From positions 1 through 64,000 of the forward strand of contig NZ_BMZO01000011.1 of NCBI RefSeq assembly GCF_014652835.1: 64,000 bases of DNA. The letters run 5' to 3'. Made by a program: the position numbers and the translations under genes. Positions 37,171-45,945 of the stretch are shown one piece after another (within the stretch, counting starts at the first letter, position 1; the number at the start of each line of letters is the position of its first letter). The notes under the pieces are model-generated. The model did not search any database and had not been told where the DNA came from. It saw nothing but the letters and a program-made list of their open reading frames with translations. This DNA is from Limoniibacter endophyticus (GTDB taxonomy: Bacteria > Pseudomonadota > Alphaproteobacteria > Rhizobiales > Rhizobiaceae).

Positions 37171-38042
37171 AGCTGAAAATGATCCCAGGCAAGCCGCGAC
37201 AGGGCGGCGATAATGGTATCGGCAATGGCGTGGCCCGAGCGGCCGTCGGGCAGCGTGACGGGCAGTTCCGAGGCATAAACAGCGATGGCATAGAGGGGAA
37301 TGCCATCGCTGTAGACGATGCCCACATCCATCGCACCCTGGCGCCCTGTCCCGGTTTTGCCCGCAAAAAAGGTGGTGCGCGGCAGAAGAGCGGGGATTCG
37401 CGTACGGTATTGTTGCTGCCCGAGGACCTTGATCGCATAGGCGCAAAGATCGGGAGTAAGACCGATGCGGGCGGCCGCATCGGCATCGGCGGTCCCATCG
37501 AGGATCGCCTGCAGCAGCGTGATCTGGTCATTCGGCGTCGTCTGGCCCACGAAATCGAAATCGGAGGTGATGGGCATATGTCGCGGGGGCACGATTTCGC
37601 GGATCGTGGTGCCCTTCATGCCCAACCGCGCGGCATAGGAACTGATCGCTGGCAGCCCGACGCGCTCTCCGACCAGACTGGTGCAGACATTGTCGCTGAG
37701 GATGATCATCAGCACGATCGCGTCGCGCAAAGGAAACTTCAATCCCGGCGTCAGGAAATAGAGGATTCCGGAAACCGGCCCCTCCATCAGGTCGGGGGTG
37801 AGGGTCAGTTCTTCATCGAGCGAGAGCTTACCCTCGTTTACGGCTGCGAGCGCCGCGGCCATGAAAAGTATCTTGCGCGTGCTTGCCGAAGCTGTGACGA
37901 CTTCGGCATCTCGGCCGATCTCGCTGCCCGTGGGCAGGTGACGCAGCGCGAAGGATGTCGTGAAATGCTGCGCGTCGCAGAGCGCGTTAAGCTCTTCGGC
38001 CAACGGTTCCAGCCCAGGGCTGGTAATCAAGGATGGGGTCAT
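37167..38042 (-). CDS. Serine hydrolase, class A beta-lactamase fold (first of a pair)
   Basis: 291 residues. SASTRKILFMAAALAAVNEG holds SxxK (about residue 52), IILSDNVCTSLVGERVGLPA holds SDN, and FFAGKTGTGRQGAMDVGI holds KTG. Again no signal peptide (MTPSLITSPGLEPLAEELNA). The overlaps on both sides are 4 bases, so translation is coupled. Weak resemblance to its downstream partner suggests an old duplication. Confidence 0.84.
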   Translation of the reverse strand: MTPSLITSPGLEPLAEELNALCDAQHFTTSFALRHLPTGSEIGRDAEVVTASASTRKILFMAAALAAVNEGKLSLDEELTLTPDLMEGPVSGILYFLTPGLKFPLRDAIVLMIILSDNVCTSLVGERVGLPAISSYAARLGMKGTTIREIVPPRHMPITSDFDFVGQTTPNDQITLLQAILDGTADADAAARIGLTPDLCAYAIKVLGQQQYRTRIPALLPRTTFFAGKTGTGRQGAMDVGIVYSDGIPLYAIAVYASELPVTLPDGRSGHAIADTIIAALSRLAWDHFQL

Positions 38043-39397
38043 CTGGGGCGGGTCTCCTGCAAAATCTTCAGCACTTCCGCAGCGGGGGTCGCCGACGGCA
38101 TCGCGGCGACCAATTCCCAAAGGCACGCGGCCTCCGGCCCGCCAACCATGCGGTGCAGCTTGTCAGCAATGCCCGCGTCATCGCAAGGCTCGCGGGGAAG
38201 GCTCAACGCCGCAACCGAAGTCTGCGCACGGCGGACCACTCCGTCGATCTCAATCACCACCTCGGCCGCGATCCCAGCCTCGCGATGCTCTGGCGTCAGC
38301 GCGTGAACCTGCACGCGCTCGCGCAGGGCTGTGATCGCTACTTGCGCGGCAATGCCTGGATCAAGCCAGAGCGGACCGCTTTCCACCCCGAAAAGCAGCA
38401 TCGCCATCGCATGAGGCAGACTGAACTGGCGGCTTGCGAAGGTTCTGGGCGCGGGATTGGTGAACCTCGGGAGCGCAGTGTTCTCAGGGACCCAGACCTC
38501 GACCGCGCCAATGTCGCCCGGGTGCTCCGCCACGATCGCGCGGGCAGCCCACAGCGCGCCGAACAACATCCCGCAGCAGGGCCATTCCTTGTAGCGGATA
38601 CCCGAGAGGCCCCAGTCTTCGCCAAGCGCAAGTGCAAGTTCATCGGGCGCGGCATTCGAAGCGGAAAGCATGGTGAAAAGACCGCCGTCGGGTTCCAGCA
38701 GGTTGGTAAGTCCGGTAGTTCCGGTCTGCGCGAGCAACACGCCCGAGACCCCCGCCGCCGCCGCCCAGCCGGTGTCGCAATATTTAGTGTCGGGCAGATC
38801 GATCATCGCCGACCATTTCGCCCCCACCGGGATCGGTGCGAAAGCCCCTGCCAGCGACAGCGCCTGCAGCGCGGTCTGCGCTGGAAGGCGCAGAAGGCGC
38901 GTGGCGGCCATTGCGGCGGCATAGACGATCGGTGTCGAAATGCCCCAGACCGGCAAGAAGCGGTCCACCCCATCAATGCGGTTGAAATAGGACCCAGTGG
39001 CGCGATGGATGCGCCCGCCTGCCTCAAAGCCCGCGATGATCGCCGTCAGAAGCTCGGCCCCATCCGCGCCTGCCGTAGGGGCGAGCGCAAGCGCCGCAGC
39101 CACCGCACCGCAGCCGAAATGGGCGCCGGCGGCGCCGTCGTCGAAATCCATCGCATCGCCTAGACGCGCCAGCCGATAGGCCGTCGCGACCGCGCCGCCA
39201 CCGGGCCAGATCGCCTGCGCGCCCTCCTCGACCACTGGGCCGATCTCCGTCGCACGGGCGGCCACCACACAGGCAAGCTGATCCGCCAGCAGCCGCCGCG
39301 CCTCGGCTTGGATGCGGGGCGGCACGTCGGAAAGCGCAAGTGTAGCGAAATAGTGGATAAAATCGCCGCCGGCGATGGAGCCTTGCGCGCTCATCAC
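38039..39397 (-). CDS. MmgE/PrpD family protein
   Basis: 452 residues. The family fold is recognised by the N-terminal helical part (IQAEARRLLADQLACVVAAR) and by YKEWPCCGMLFGALWAARAI, which is the family's substrate region. Members include 2-methylcitrate dehydratase and other hydro-lyases or isomerases; the reaction here is not deducible. Overlaps of 4 bases with the ATPase gene before it and the hydrolase gene after it. Confidence 0.85.
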   Translation of the reverse strand: MMSAQGSIAGGDFIHYFATLALSDVPPRIQAEARRLLADQLACVVAARATEIGPVVEEGAQAIWPGGGAVATAYRLARLGDAMDFDDGAAGAHFGCGAVAAALALAPTAGADGAELLTAIIAGFEAGGRIHRATGSYFNRIDGVDRFLPVWGISTPIVYAAAMAATRLLRLPAQTALQALSLAGAFAPIPVGAKWSAMIDLPDTKYCDTGWAAAAGVSGVLLAQTGTTGLTNLLEPDGGLFTMLSASNAAPDELALALGEDWGLSGIRYKEWPCCGMLFGALWAARAIVAEHPGDIGAVEVWVPENTALPRFTNPAPRTFASRQFSLPHAMAMLLFGVESGPLWLDPGIAAQVAITALRERVQVHALTPEHREAGIAAEVVIEIDGVVRRAQTSVAALSLPREPCDDAGIADKLHRMVGGPEAACLWELVAAMPSATPAAEVLKILQETRPR

Positions 39398-40428
39398 GAA
39401 GTCTCGTTCAGATGGCAGGCGCTGCGGTGGCCGGGGGCGATCTGGCGCAGCACTGGCATCTCGCTACGGCAACGCGCGGTCGCAAGGGGGCAGCGCGGAT
39501 GGAAGTGACACCCCGACGGAGGGTTCAGCGGGCTGGGCAGCTCTCCCTTGATGGCGACGAAGCTGCGCTTCTCCGTGTTGATCTCGGGGATCTCCTCCAG
39601 AAGGCTGCGAGTGTACGGGTGGTTCGCCCGCGCGAAGATCTCGTCCGTAGGCGCCTCTTCGACGACCTGGCCCAGATACATCACCACCACCCGATCAGAG
39701 AGATGCTTGATGACGCCCAGATCGTGGCTGATGAAGAGATAGGTGAGGTTCAGCGTCTCGCGCAGATCAGCGAGCAGGTTGATCACCTGCGCCTGAATCG
39801 AGACGTCGAGTGCGGCAACCGCTTCGTCGCAGACCAGAAATTCCGGATTGACAGCAAGGGCGCGGGCGATGCCGACGCGCTGGCGCTGACCGCCGGAGAA
39901 TTCATGCGGAAGCCGGGTCTTGAGCTGTGGATCGAGACCCACACGCTGCATCTGGGCATCGATGAAATCGGCGCTTGACCCGGACACCAGCCTGTGAACC
40001 TGCGGCGCTTCGGCGATGATGTCGCCGATCGTCATCCGAGGGTTCAGCGACGCCATCGGATTTTGAAACACCATCTGCACGTTGAGCTTAGCCTGCACCC
40101 GCTCGCGGCCGCGCAGGCTGGTGCTGTCGCGCCCCTCCCAGTTCAGCCTGCCGCTGCTGGGCGGCAGAAGCCCTGCGACGATGCGGCCGAAGGTCGATTT
40201 GCCACAGCCAGATTCACCGACCAGCCCCACCACCTCGCCCCGGCGGATCGCTAGATCGACCGAATTGACTGCGCGGACCGTCGGATTGGGCTTCGACAGT
40301 CCCAGACGCTGGAAGCCGCGCTGCAGCAGATCAGCATGGTGACCGAATTCCTTGCCCACCCCTATCGCCTCGACGATGGGGGTCTGCGGCGCGAGGGCGG
40401 CTGCATTGCGGAACTCAAGCAGGCTCAT
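39394..40428 (-). CDS. Peptide-type ABC transporter ATP-binding protein (DppF/OppF type)
   Basis: 344 residues. Walker A GLVGESGCGKSTFGRIVAGL, signature SGGQRQRVGIARALAVNPEF, Walker B FLVCDEAVAALDVSIQAQVI and the C-terminal oligopeptide-ABC tail with LNPPSGCHFHPRCPLATARC. Cytoplasmic motor subunit of the island importer. Overlaps the DppD-type gene by 14 bases. Confidence 0.93.
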   Translation of the reverse strand: MSLLEFRNAAALAPQTPIVEAIGVGKEFGHHADLLQRGFQRLGLSKPNPTVRAVNSVDLAIRRGEVVGLVGESGCGKSTFGRIVAGLLPPSSGRLNWEGRDSTSLRGRERVQAKLNVQMVFQNPMASLNPRMTIGDIIAEAPQVHRLVSGSSADFIDAQMQRVGLDPQLKTRLPHEFSGGQRQRVGIARALAVNPEFLVCDEAVAALDVSIQAQVINLLADLRETLNLTYLFISHDLGVIKHLSDRVVVMYLGQVVEEAPTDEIFARANHPYTRSLLEEIPEINTEKRSFVAIKGELPSPLNPPSGCHFHPRCPLATARCRSEMPVLRQIAPGHRSACHLNETS

Positions 40429-41419
40429 GCGCTGATCCTTTGCTGATACCGGTCCCGAGGGGGTAATGGCAGCGGAACTGATGGCTATCCTCGTTCGATA
40501 CGTCGGGGGCGATCTCGGAGCAGAGGCCTTGGCGAAGGGGGCAGCGCGGCGAAAAGGCGCATCCCGGAGGCGGGAACAGCATGTTGGGGGGAGTGCCCGA
40601 AATCTGACGCAGACGCTCGCCGCGCTTGGCGCCGCCCGGAAGCGATTCGATCAGGCCCCGCGTATAGGGATGGCGAGGTGCGTGGATCACCTCGCGCACC
40701 TCGCCCGCCTCGACGATGCGCCCGCCATACATCACCGCCACACGATCTGCGAGGCGCGAGACCACCGACAGGTCATGGCTGATCCAGATCAGCGCGATGT
40801 TGCGCTCGCGAGACAGACGCAATATCTCGGACAGGATCTGCGCCTGGATCGTGACGTCGAGCGCCGTCGTCGGTTCGTCCGCGATAATCAGATCGGGCTC
40901 GTTCAGAAGGGCGATGGCGATCGCCACGCGCTGGCGCATGCCCCCGGAGAACTGGTGCGGATAGCTGCGCAGCCGCTCTTCAGGAGAAGGAATGCCGACC
41001 ATGGCCAGCGCGTCGCGGGCCCGCGCCAGTGCTTCGGCGTGCGACACCCTCGCATGAGCCTGGATCGCTTCGACCATCTGCACGTCGATGCGCAGCACCG
41101 GATTCAGCGTCATCATCGGATCCTGGAAGATCATCGCGATGCGCTTGCCGCGCAACTCGCGCATCTGCCTCTGTGACAGGTTGGTAAGCTCTTGCCCGTC
41201 GAACTTGATCGACCCGCCGGTGATCCGCCCGGGCGCGACAAGCTGGTTCATCACCGAAAAGCCAAGGATCGACTTGCCCGAGCCGCTTTCGCCTACGAGA
41301 CCTAGGATTTCGCCGCGGTTGAGCTCAATCGTCACGTCATTTACCGCTCGCAGCATGCCATGCGGCAGGGGAAAGCTGGTTTCGAGGTTGCGTATCTGCA
41401 GAAGAGGCGGGCCGCTCAT
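40415..41419 (-). CDS. Peptide-type ABC transporter ATP-binding protein (DppD/OppD type)
   Basis: 334 residues. Walker [21 protein letters not shown], signature [20 protein letters not shown], Walker [21 protein letters not shown], and the tail motif [19 protein letters not shown]. The ATG overlaps the permease stop by 4 bases. Second motor subunit of the same importer. Confidence 0.93.
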   Translation of the reverse strand: MSGPPLLQIRNLETSFPLPHGMLRAVNDVTIELNRGEILGLVGESGSGKSILGFSVMNQLVAPGRITGGSIKFDGQELTNLSQRQMRELRGKRIAMIFQDPMMTLNPVLRIDVQMVEAIQAHARVSHAEALARARDALAMVGIPSPEERLRSYPHQFSGGMRQRVAIAIALLNEPDLIIADEPTTALDVTIQAQILSEILRLSRERNIALIWISHDLSVVSRLADRVAVMYGGRIVEAGEVREVIHAPRHPYTRGLIESLPGGAKRGERLRQISGTPPNMLFPPPGCAFSPRCPLRQGLCSEIAPDVSNEDSHQFRCHYPLGTGISKGSAHEPA

Positions 41420-42330
41420 TTGATCCTCCGGGGGTTCAGGATCTCGCGCATACGGTCTCCGATGACGTTGATGATGACGACCACCAGCACTAGGGCAATG
41501 CCGGGATAGAACGAAATCCAGTACTGGCCCGACAGCATGTACTGATAGCCGTTGGCGATCAGCAGCCCCAAGCTGGGCTCGGTCACCGGAACGCCGAGCC
41601 CAAGGAAGGACAGCGTTGCCTCCAACGTGATCGCGCGCGCGACCTGTAGCGTGGCGATTACGATGAGCGACGGGATGACGTTGGGCAACAGATGTCGGAA
41701 GATGATGCGCCAGGTGGGCAACGCCAGACATTGTGCGGCCTCGACGTATTCCTTGCTGCGCTCGACCAGCGTGGCCCCGCGCGACATCCGCGCATAGGTC
41801 GCCCATTCGACGATGATGATGGCGAGGACGACATTGACGATGCCCTTGCCGAGGAAAGCAAGGATCATGAGCGCGACAAGGACCGTAGGGAACGACAGCT
41901 GCAAATCAACGAGGCGCATCACGAAGCCCTCGGTCTTGCCGCCACGGTAGGCGACGTAAAGGCCGATGCTGCCGCCGATGGCAGCCGCGAGCAACGCAGA
42001 GACCACTCCCACGCTGAGCGAGATCCGTAGACCGTAGAGGATGGCCGACAGCATGTCGCGGCCCTGATTATCAGTGCCGAACTGATAGGTCATGCCAGTG
42101 GCCGATTGCGTCCCGGGCGGCAGCCGCCCGTCGAGGAAATCGATCGCCGTGAGGTCGTAGGGGTTCTGCGGAGCGATCCAAGGGGCCAGGATCGCCGTGC
42201 CGACCACGAGCGTCAGCAGGACCGTGCATAAAACCGTACTGGGCGCCCCGAAGAACTGGCGCGCGAAGCGCCGCAGCCGGCCTTGTGGGCGCTGAGGCGC
42301 GGTGGTGGCTGGAATGGAGCCGCCGGTCAT
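41416..42330 (-). CDS. Peptide-type ABC transporter permease (DppC/OppC type)
   Basis: 304 residues. A cytoplasmic lead, TM1 (TVLCTVLLTLVVGTAILAPW), the GTDNQGRDMLSAILYGLRIS motif of DppC, and the EAA loop with EYVEAAQCLALPTWRIIFRH. About six helices. Couples to the DppB-type permease. Confidence 0.92.
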   Translation of the reverse strand: MTGGSIPATTAPQRPQGRLRRFARQFFGAPSTVLCTVLLTLVVGTAILAPWIAPQNPYDLTAIDFLDGRLPPGTQSATGMTYQFGTDNQGRDMLSAILYGLRISLSVGVVSALLAAAIGGSIGLYVAYRGGKTEGFVMRLVDLQLSFPTVLVALMILAFLGKGIVNVVLAIIIVEWATYARMSRGATLVERSKEYVEAAQCLALPTWRIIFRHLLPNVIPSLIVIATLQVARAITLEATLSFLGLGVPVTEPSLGLLIANGYQYMLSGQYWISFYPGIALVLVVVIINVIGDRMREILNPRRIK

Positions 42331-43301
42331 ACCGAACCTCCGATGCGGATGCGCGGATCGAGAAGCGTGTAGAGAATGTCGACCAGCAGATTCACGGTGA
42401 CGAAGAGCACGACCACGATCATCAGATAGGCCACAATTACGGGGCGATCGAGCTTCTCGATGCTCTCGATAATTAATTTGCCCATGCCGGGCCAAGCAAA
42501 GATCGTCTCAGTCACAACGGTGAAGGCAATCAGGGTCGCGAACTCCAGGCCGATGACAGTCACGAGGGTGATCATGATGTTGCGCAGCACATGGACCCTC
42601 AAGATCCGGCTTTCGCGCAGGCCCTTGGCGCGGGCGAATTGCACGTATTCTTGCGGCACCACCTCTTCCACCCCGGCGCGGGTAAGCCGCATCACGAAGG
42701 TGCTCATGTAGATCGAAAGGGTCGCGACCGGCAGTGCCAGATGCGATAGCCCATCCCGCGTCAGGAAGGACCACCCTATTCCCATGATTTCTATCGTCTC
42801 CCCGCGTCCAGTCGCAGGCAGCCAGCGCAGATAGACGGCGAAGACCATGATGAGCAGAAGCCCGGTCCAGAACGACGGCAGCGAAAAACCCAAGATGCTG
42901 CCGCCCATGATGACCCGGCTGCCAAGGGCATTCGGGCGAAGCCCCGAGTAAAGGCCCAGTGGCACCCCGAGCAGTACTGACAGCACCATGGTGCTGGTCG
43001 CAAGCTCCAGCGTGGCAGGCATGCGCGACAAGATTACCTTGATCGCGGATTCACCATAGACGTAGCTGGTACCGAGATCGCCCTGGAGCACGCCCTTCAC
43101 AAAAGCCACATATTGCAGCGGAAGAGGCTGATCGAGACCGTAGAATTCAATCAAGCGTTGGCGCTCGGCTTGGGTGGCCTCCGGGTTGACCAACGTCTCA
43201 ACGGGATCCCCGATGACGTTCACGGCGAGAAAGATGATTGCAGTCATCGCAATCAGGATAAAGATCGACTGTATAATGCGGCGTGCGATCCAGACGGTCA
43301 T
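42327..43301 (-). CDS. Peptide-type ABC transporter permease (DppB/OppB type)
   Basis: 324 residues, six helices, the DppB opening MTVWIARRIIQSIFILIAMT, the YGLDQPLPLQYVAFVKGVLQ motif and the EAA loop QEYVQFARAKGLRESRILRV. Overlaps the DppC-type gene by 4 bases. Confidence 0.92.
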   Translation of the reverse strand: MTVWIARRIIQSIFILIAMTAIIFLAVNVIGDPVETLVNPEATQAERQRLIEFYGLDQPLPLQYVAFVKGVLQGDLGTSYVYGESAIKVILSRMPATLELATSTMVLSVLLGVPLGLYSGLRPNALGSRVIMGGSILGFSLPSFWTGLLLIMVFAVYLRWLPATGRGETIEIMGIGWSFLTRDGLSHLALPVATLSIYMSTFVMRLTRAGVEEVVPQEYVQFARAKGLRESRILRVHVLRNIMITLVTVIGLEFATLIAFTVVTETIFAWPGMGKLIIESIEKLDRPVIVAYLMIVVVLFVTVNLLVDILYTLLDPRIRIGGSV

Positions 43302-43400
43302 AGGCGCTATTCCTCCTGCCGCCAACCAGGCCGCACGGACCCAGTTCAGCGGTTCGGTCGAGGGTTAGCGGGGCGGGCTCGGACATCCGCCCCGAAAAGG

Positions 43401-44981
43401 TCATTTGGAAACGGGCAGGACGCGCCAGGCGATCGTCATGGCATCGGGGCGGGTATCGAGGGTCAATCCTTCGCGCGCGGCCCAGATGTTCGTAATGTGA
43501 TAGAGCGGGATCACCCCGAAATCTTTCAGCATCACTCCCGTCGCCTGCCGCAACAGCTCCTCACGCTCGGCAGTGTCCATCGCTGTCATTGCGGCCGAGA
43601 GGATTTTGTCGAATTCGGCGTTGGAATAGCGACTCCAGTTGTACGATCCGGTAGCCTTTTCCTTGTCGTAGGTCTGCAGCAACGAGACAAGCGTCGCGCC
43701 CACCTCGCCGCTCGAATTACCCATGCTACCTAGATAGACAGGGATCTTCTGGCCTGCTCCCACATTGCTGTAGACGGCGGTCGGCACCGCGTTGACAGTG
43801 GCATTCACGCCGATCCTGCTCCACATCTGGACGATGGCCTGCGCCACGTCGACGTTGAGCGGTACCCGATCGCTGGCGACCGTCAGAGACAGCGAGAAGC
43901 CGTCGGGATAGCCCGCCTCGGCCAGCAGGGCCTTGGCCTTTTGGGGATCATAGCCCAGCTCGGGCAAGCCCGGGATGAAGCCATACCCCCCGGGAGGCAT
44001 CATCTGACTGGTCGCCGCGCCAGTTCCGAGCATAATGCGGTCCACGAGACCCTCACGATTGATCGCAAGGGACAGCGCTTCGCGCACGCGCAAATCTTCC
44101 AGCGGCGATGGGTCCAGAACCTTGCCATCCGGTCCAGTGATCCCCTCCCCATCGGCGGCGATGGCGCGGATCGGGTTGACGTAGGCCACCCGTAATGCCG
44201 GCCCCTTGATTATTTTGTAGTTCGGATCGGCATCGATGCGCGAAAGATCGGTGGCTGGCGGCATCTGCACCACGTCAAAGTCGCCGGACAACAGCGCAGT
44301 GGTGCGCACGGCAGGGTTCGTCACCAAGGTGAACTCAACTTCAGACCAAGGCAGATCGCCGCCCCACCAATCGGGATTGGCAGCCAGCTTCACGCCGGTG
44401 CCGGGGACATAACTTGCGAATTTGTAGGGGCCGGTGCCGATCATCGCGGTACCGCTGTTATAGTCAGGGGTGGCCTTGCCTTCGTTGGCGGCTGGCACAA
44501 TTGCAATCAGAGCCAAAGCCCGCGGAATGTTTGGCGCCGGGCTGGAGGTCGTGATGCGCACGGTCAAGTCATCGATCTTCTCTACGTCGGTCATGGTGTT
44601 GAGAAGGCTTGCAAAGCCGCCGGCTCCCTCGACCGTGCTCAACCGCTTCAAGCTGTAAACCACGTCGTCAGCGGTGAAAGCAGAGCCGTCATGCCATTTG
44701 ACGTCTGGGCGTAGGGTGATCTGCCATTCGGTGTCGGTCACCGCCTTCCATCCGGTGGCGAGGCGACCGACCATCTCGCCCGAAGTCTCGACCCAAGTGA
44801 GGGTGTCGAAGACGTGAAAGGCGATCTCGTTATTAGGGGTGGCATTGTAGAAATGCGGGTCCATTGAGGTGACGTCCGCCGACACTCCGATGCGCAACTG
44901 CTCTGCTCCGGCGGTGCCGACGAGGCCGAGCGCAAGCACCGCGGCACCCATGAGCAGCATAATGCTGGTCCTTTTATACAT
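43401..44981 (-). CDS. ABC transporter substrate-binding protein, peptide/nickel family
   Basis: 526 residues. Signal peptide MYKRTSIMLLMGAAVLALGL (cleavage near AGA-EQL). Family 5 pattern: FNATP-type start DPHFYNATPNNEIAFHVFDT, LRPDVKWHDGSAFTADDVVY, and IGTGPYKFASYVPGTGVKLA. Periplasmic binder that sets the importer's specificity. First gene of the importer operon; about 100 bases separate it from the DppB-type gene. Confidence 0.93.
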   Translation of the reverse strand: MYKRTSIMLLMGAAVLALGLVGTAGAEQLRIGVSADVTSMDPHFYNATPNNEIAFHVFDTLTWVETSGEMVGRLATGWKAVTDTEWQITLRPDVKWHDGSAFTADDVVYSLKRLSTVEGAGGFASLLNTMTDVEKIDDLTVRITTSSPAPNIPRALALIAIVPAANEGKATPDYNSGTAMIGTGPYKFASYVPGTGVKLAANPDWWGGDLPWSEVEFTLVTNPAVRTTALLSGDFDVVQMPPATDLSRIDADPNYKIIKGPALRVAYVNPIRAIAADGEGITGPDGKVLDPSPLEDLRVREALSLAINREGLVDRIMLGTGAATSQMMPPGGYGFIPGLPELGYDPQKAKALLAEAGYPDGFSLSLTVASDRVPLNVDVAQAIVQMWSRIGVNATVNAVPTAVYSNVGAGQKIPVYLGSMGNSSGEVGATLVSLLQTYDKEKATGSYNWSRYSNAEFDKILSAAMTAMDTAEREELLRQATGVMLKDFGVIPLYHITNIWAAREGLTLDTRPDAMTIAWRVLPVSK

Positions 44982-45043
44982 TGTAACAACCCTGTTGTTG
45001 GCGTGACCGATCGACGGGTCCCCGAAGGTGGGCAGGCGTCTTT

Positions 45044-45102
45044 TGTAATTGATCTTCAATTGACCCAATTGAATATTGAACCGACCTATTCCGCCCTGTC
45101 AA
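45044..45102 (-). promoter_or_regulatory. Promoter and operator-like repeats of the importer operon
   Basis: On the reverse strand: TTGACA (45097-45102), 16 bases, TTCAAT (45075-45080). CAATTG, TCAATTG and ATCAATTAC repeats then run down to 45044. The layout matches the promoter of the enoyl-CoA hydratase operon, including the spacing and the motif placement after the -10. Confidence 0.6.
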
Positions 45103-45393
45103 GTCGTCCCGGACGTGCTCGCTTTGAATCGGGCTGTTTCTGGGTGAATTGTCATCAGATATGAACTATACGCCGCCGTAATCTTGATGATACAATGTTG
45201 CTCCGACGATACGCATGTCGCCAGCCAATCGGATTTCCCCCGCTGCTACATTGGACGCTGGATGAGTTTCAGCCGGGTGATCTGGTCCTCTGTCTGCCGT
45301 TTGACCAGATTGAGGCAATCGCATTCTGAGCCGTTGCTCTGTTGCAGATAACGCGGTTGGCGAATGATGCGACCAAGCTTATCGCTGGTCGGT
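45103..45393. other. Intergenic, nothing recognised
   Basis: A stretch upstream of the importer promoter. On the reverse strand a roughly 50-residue open frame ends in VKRQTEDQITRLKLIQRPM near 45260, but without a start or family I do not call it. Confidence 0.3.
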
Positions 45394-45790
45394 TTATTCA
45401 AGCGTCGAGATCATCTTCAAATCTATGCCGCAGCATATCGTGAAAGCTCTCAACGACATTTCTGACCTCGACAAGGTTTGAATCAAAATCTCTGTTATTC
45501 TGCTTCCGTCAAAAGACGGCTCTGCAAACGCGATATGACGAGATCGTCTCGCCAGTCCATACCGACGGACTGGCCGACCCATTCACTTGGCCCTGCGAGC
45601 ATACGCAGCGAGCAGGCATAGTATCGGTATACAGCACCCGTGCGATGTCCCCGCTCGCAATGACAACACATCGCGGCCGCGACCAACGAAACCATGTTCG
45701 CCGTCCTGAAAGATCGCTTGCCAGATACTGAAGATCTTCTTTTGCAAGACACTTCCCGGTGTGGAAATCGCCTCGGAAAATTTGCTGGCA
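45394..45790 (-). pseudogene. Serine recombinase zinc-ribbon remnant
   Basis: The first frame reads CCHCERGHRTGAVYRYYACS and, further on, DDLVISRLQSRLLTEAE and stops. A second frame continues with RITEILIQTLSRSEMS. Large serine recombinases show the same order: a zinc ribbon with (R/V)YRYYxCS, then LDDLVxxxLxxRLLxPE and LEEILxxVLDR. At least one frameshift and no N-terminal resolvase domain: a dead piece. Confidence 0.55.
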
Positions 45791-45908
45791 CTCTTACGCC
45801 AAGAAGCAGAGAGTACCCAAAGCGCTCGGGGGTGGCGCCTCGCATAGTAGGTACTCCTGCCGACTTACGCCCTCGGCCTCAGACGGAGAAATTGAAGTAG
45901 CGTCTAGA

Positions 45909-45935
45909 AGGGATCGGTATTTTCCACCGATCCCT
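45909..45935 (-). terminator. Hairpin after the RTX gene
   Basis: A 10-bp perfect inverted repeat, AGGGATCGGT with ACCGATCCCT, 7-base loop, 10 bases past the stop of the giant gene. Only a short T-run follows on the transcript. Confidence 0.6.
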
Positions 45936-45945
45936 CCCAAGTTTT

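Noticed and set aside
36178-38042. The two SxxK/KTG proteins as antibiotic-resistance beta-lactamases
   Set aside because: No signal peptide, operon with a peptide importer and PrpD-type protein, and an SCN in place of SDN in one; a catabolic role fits better.
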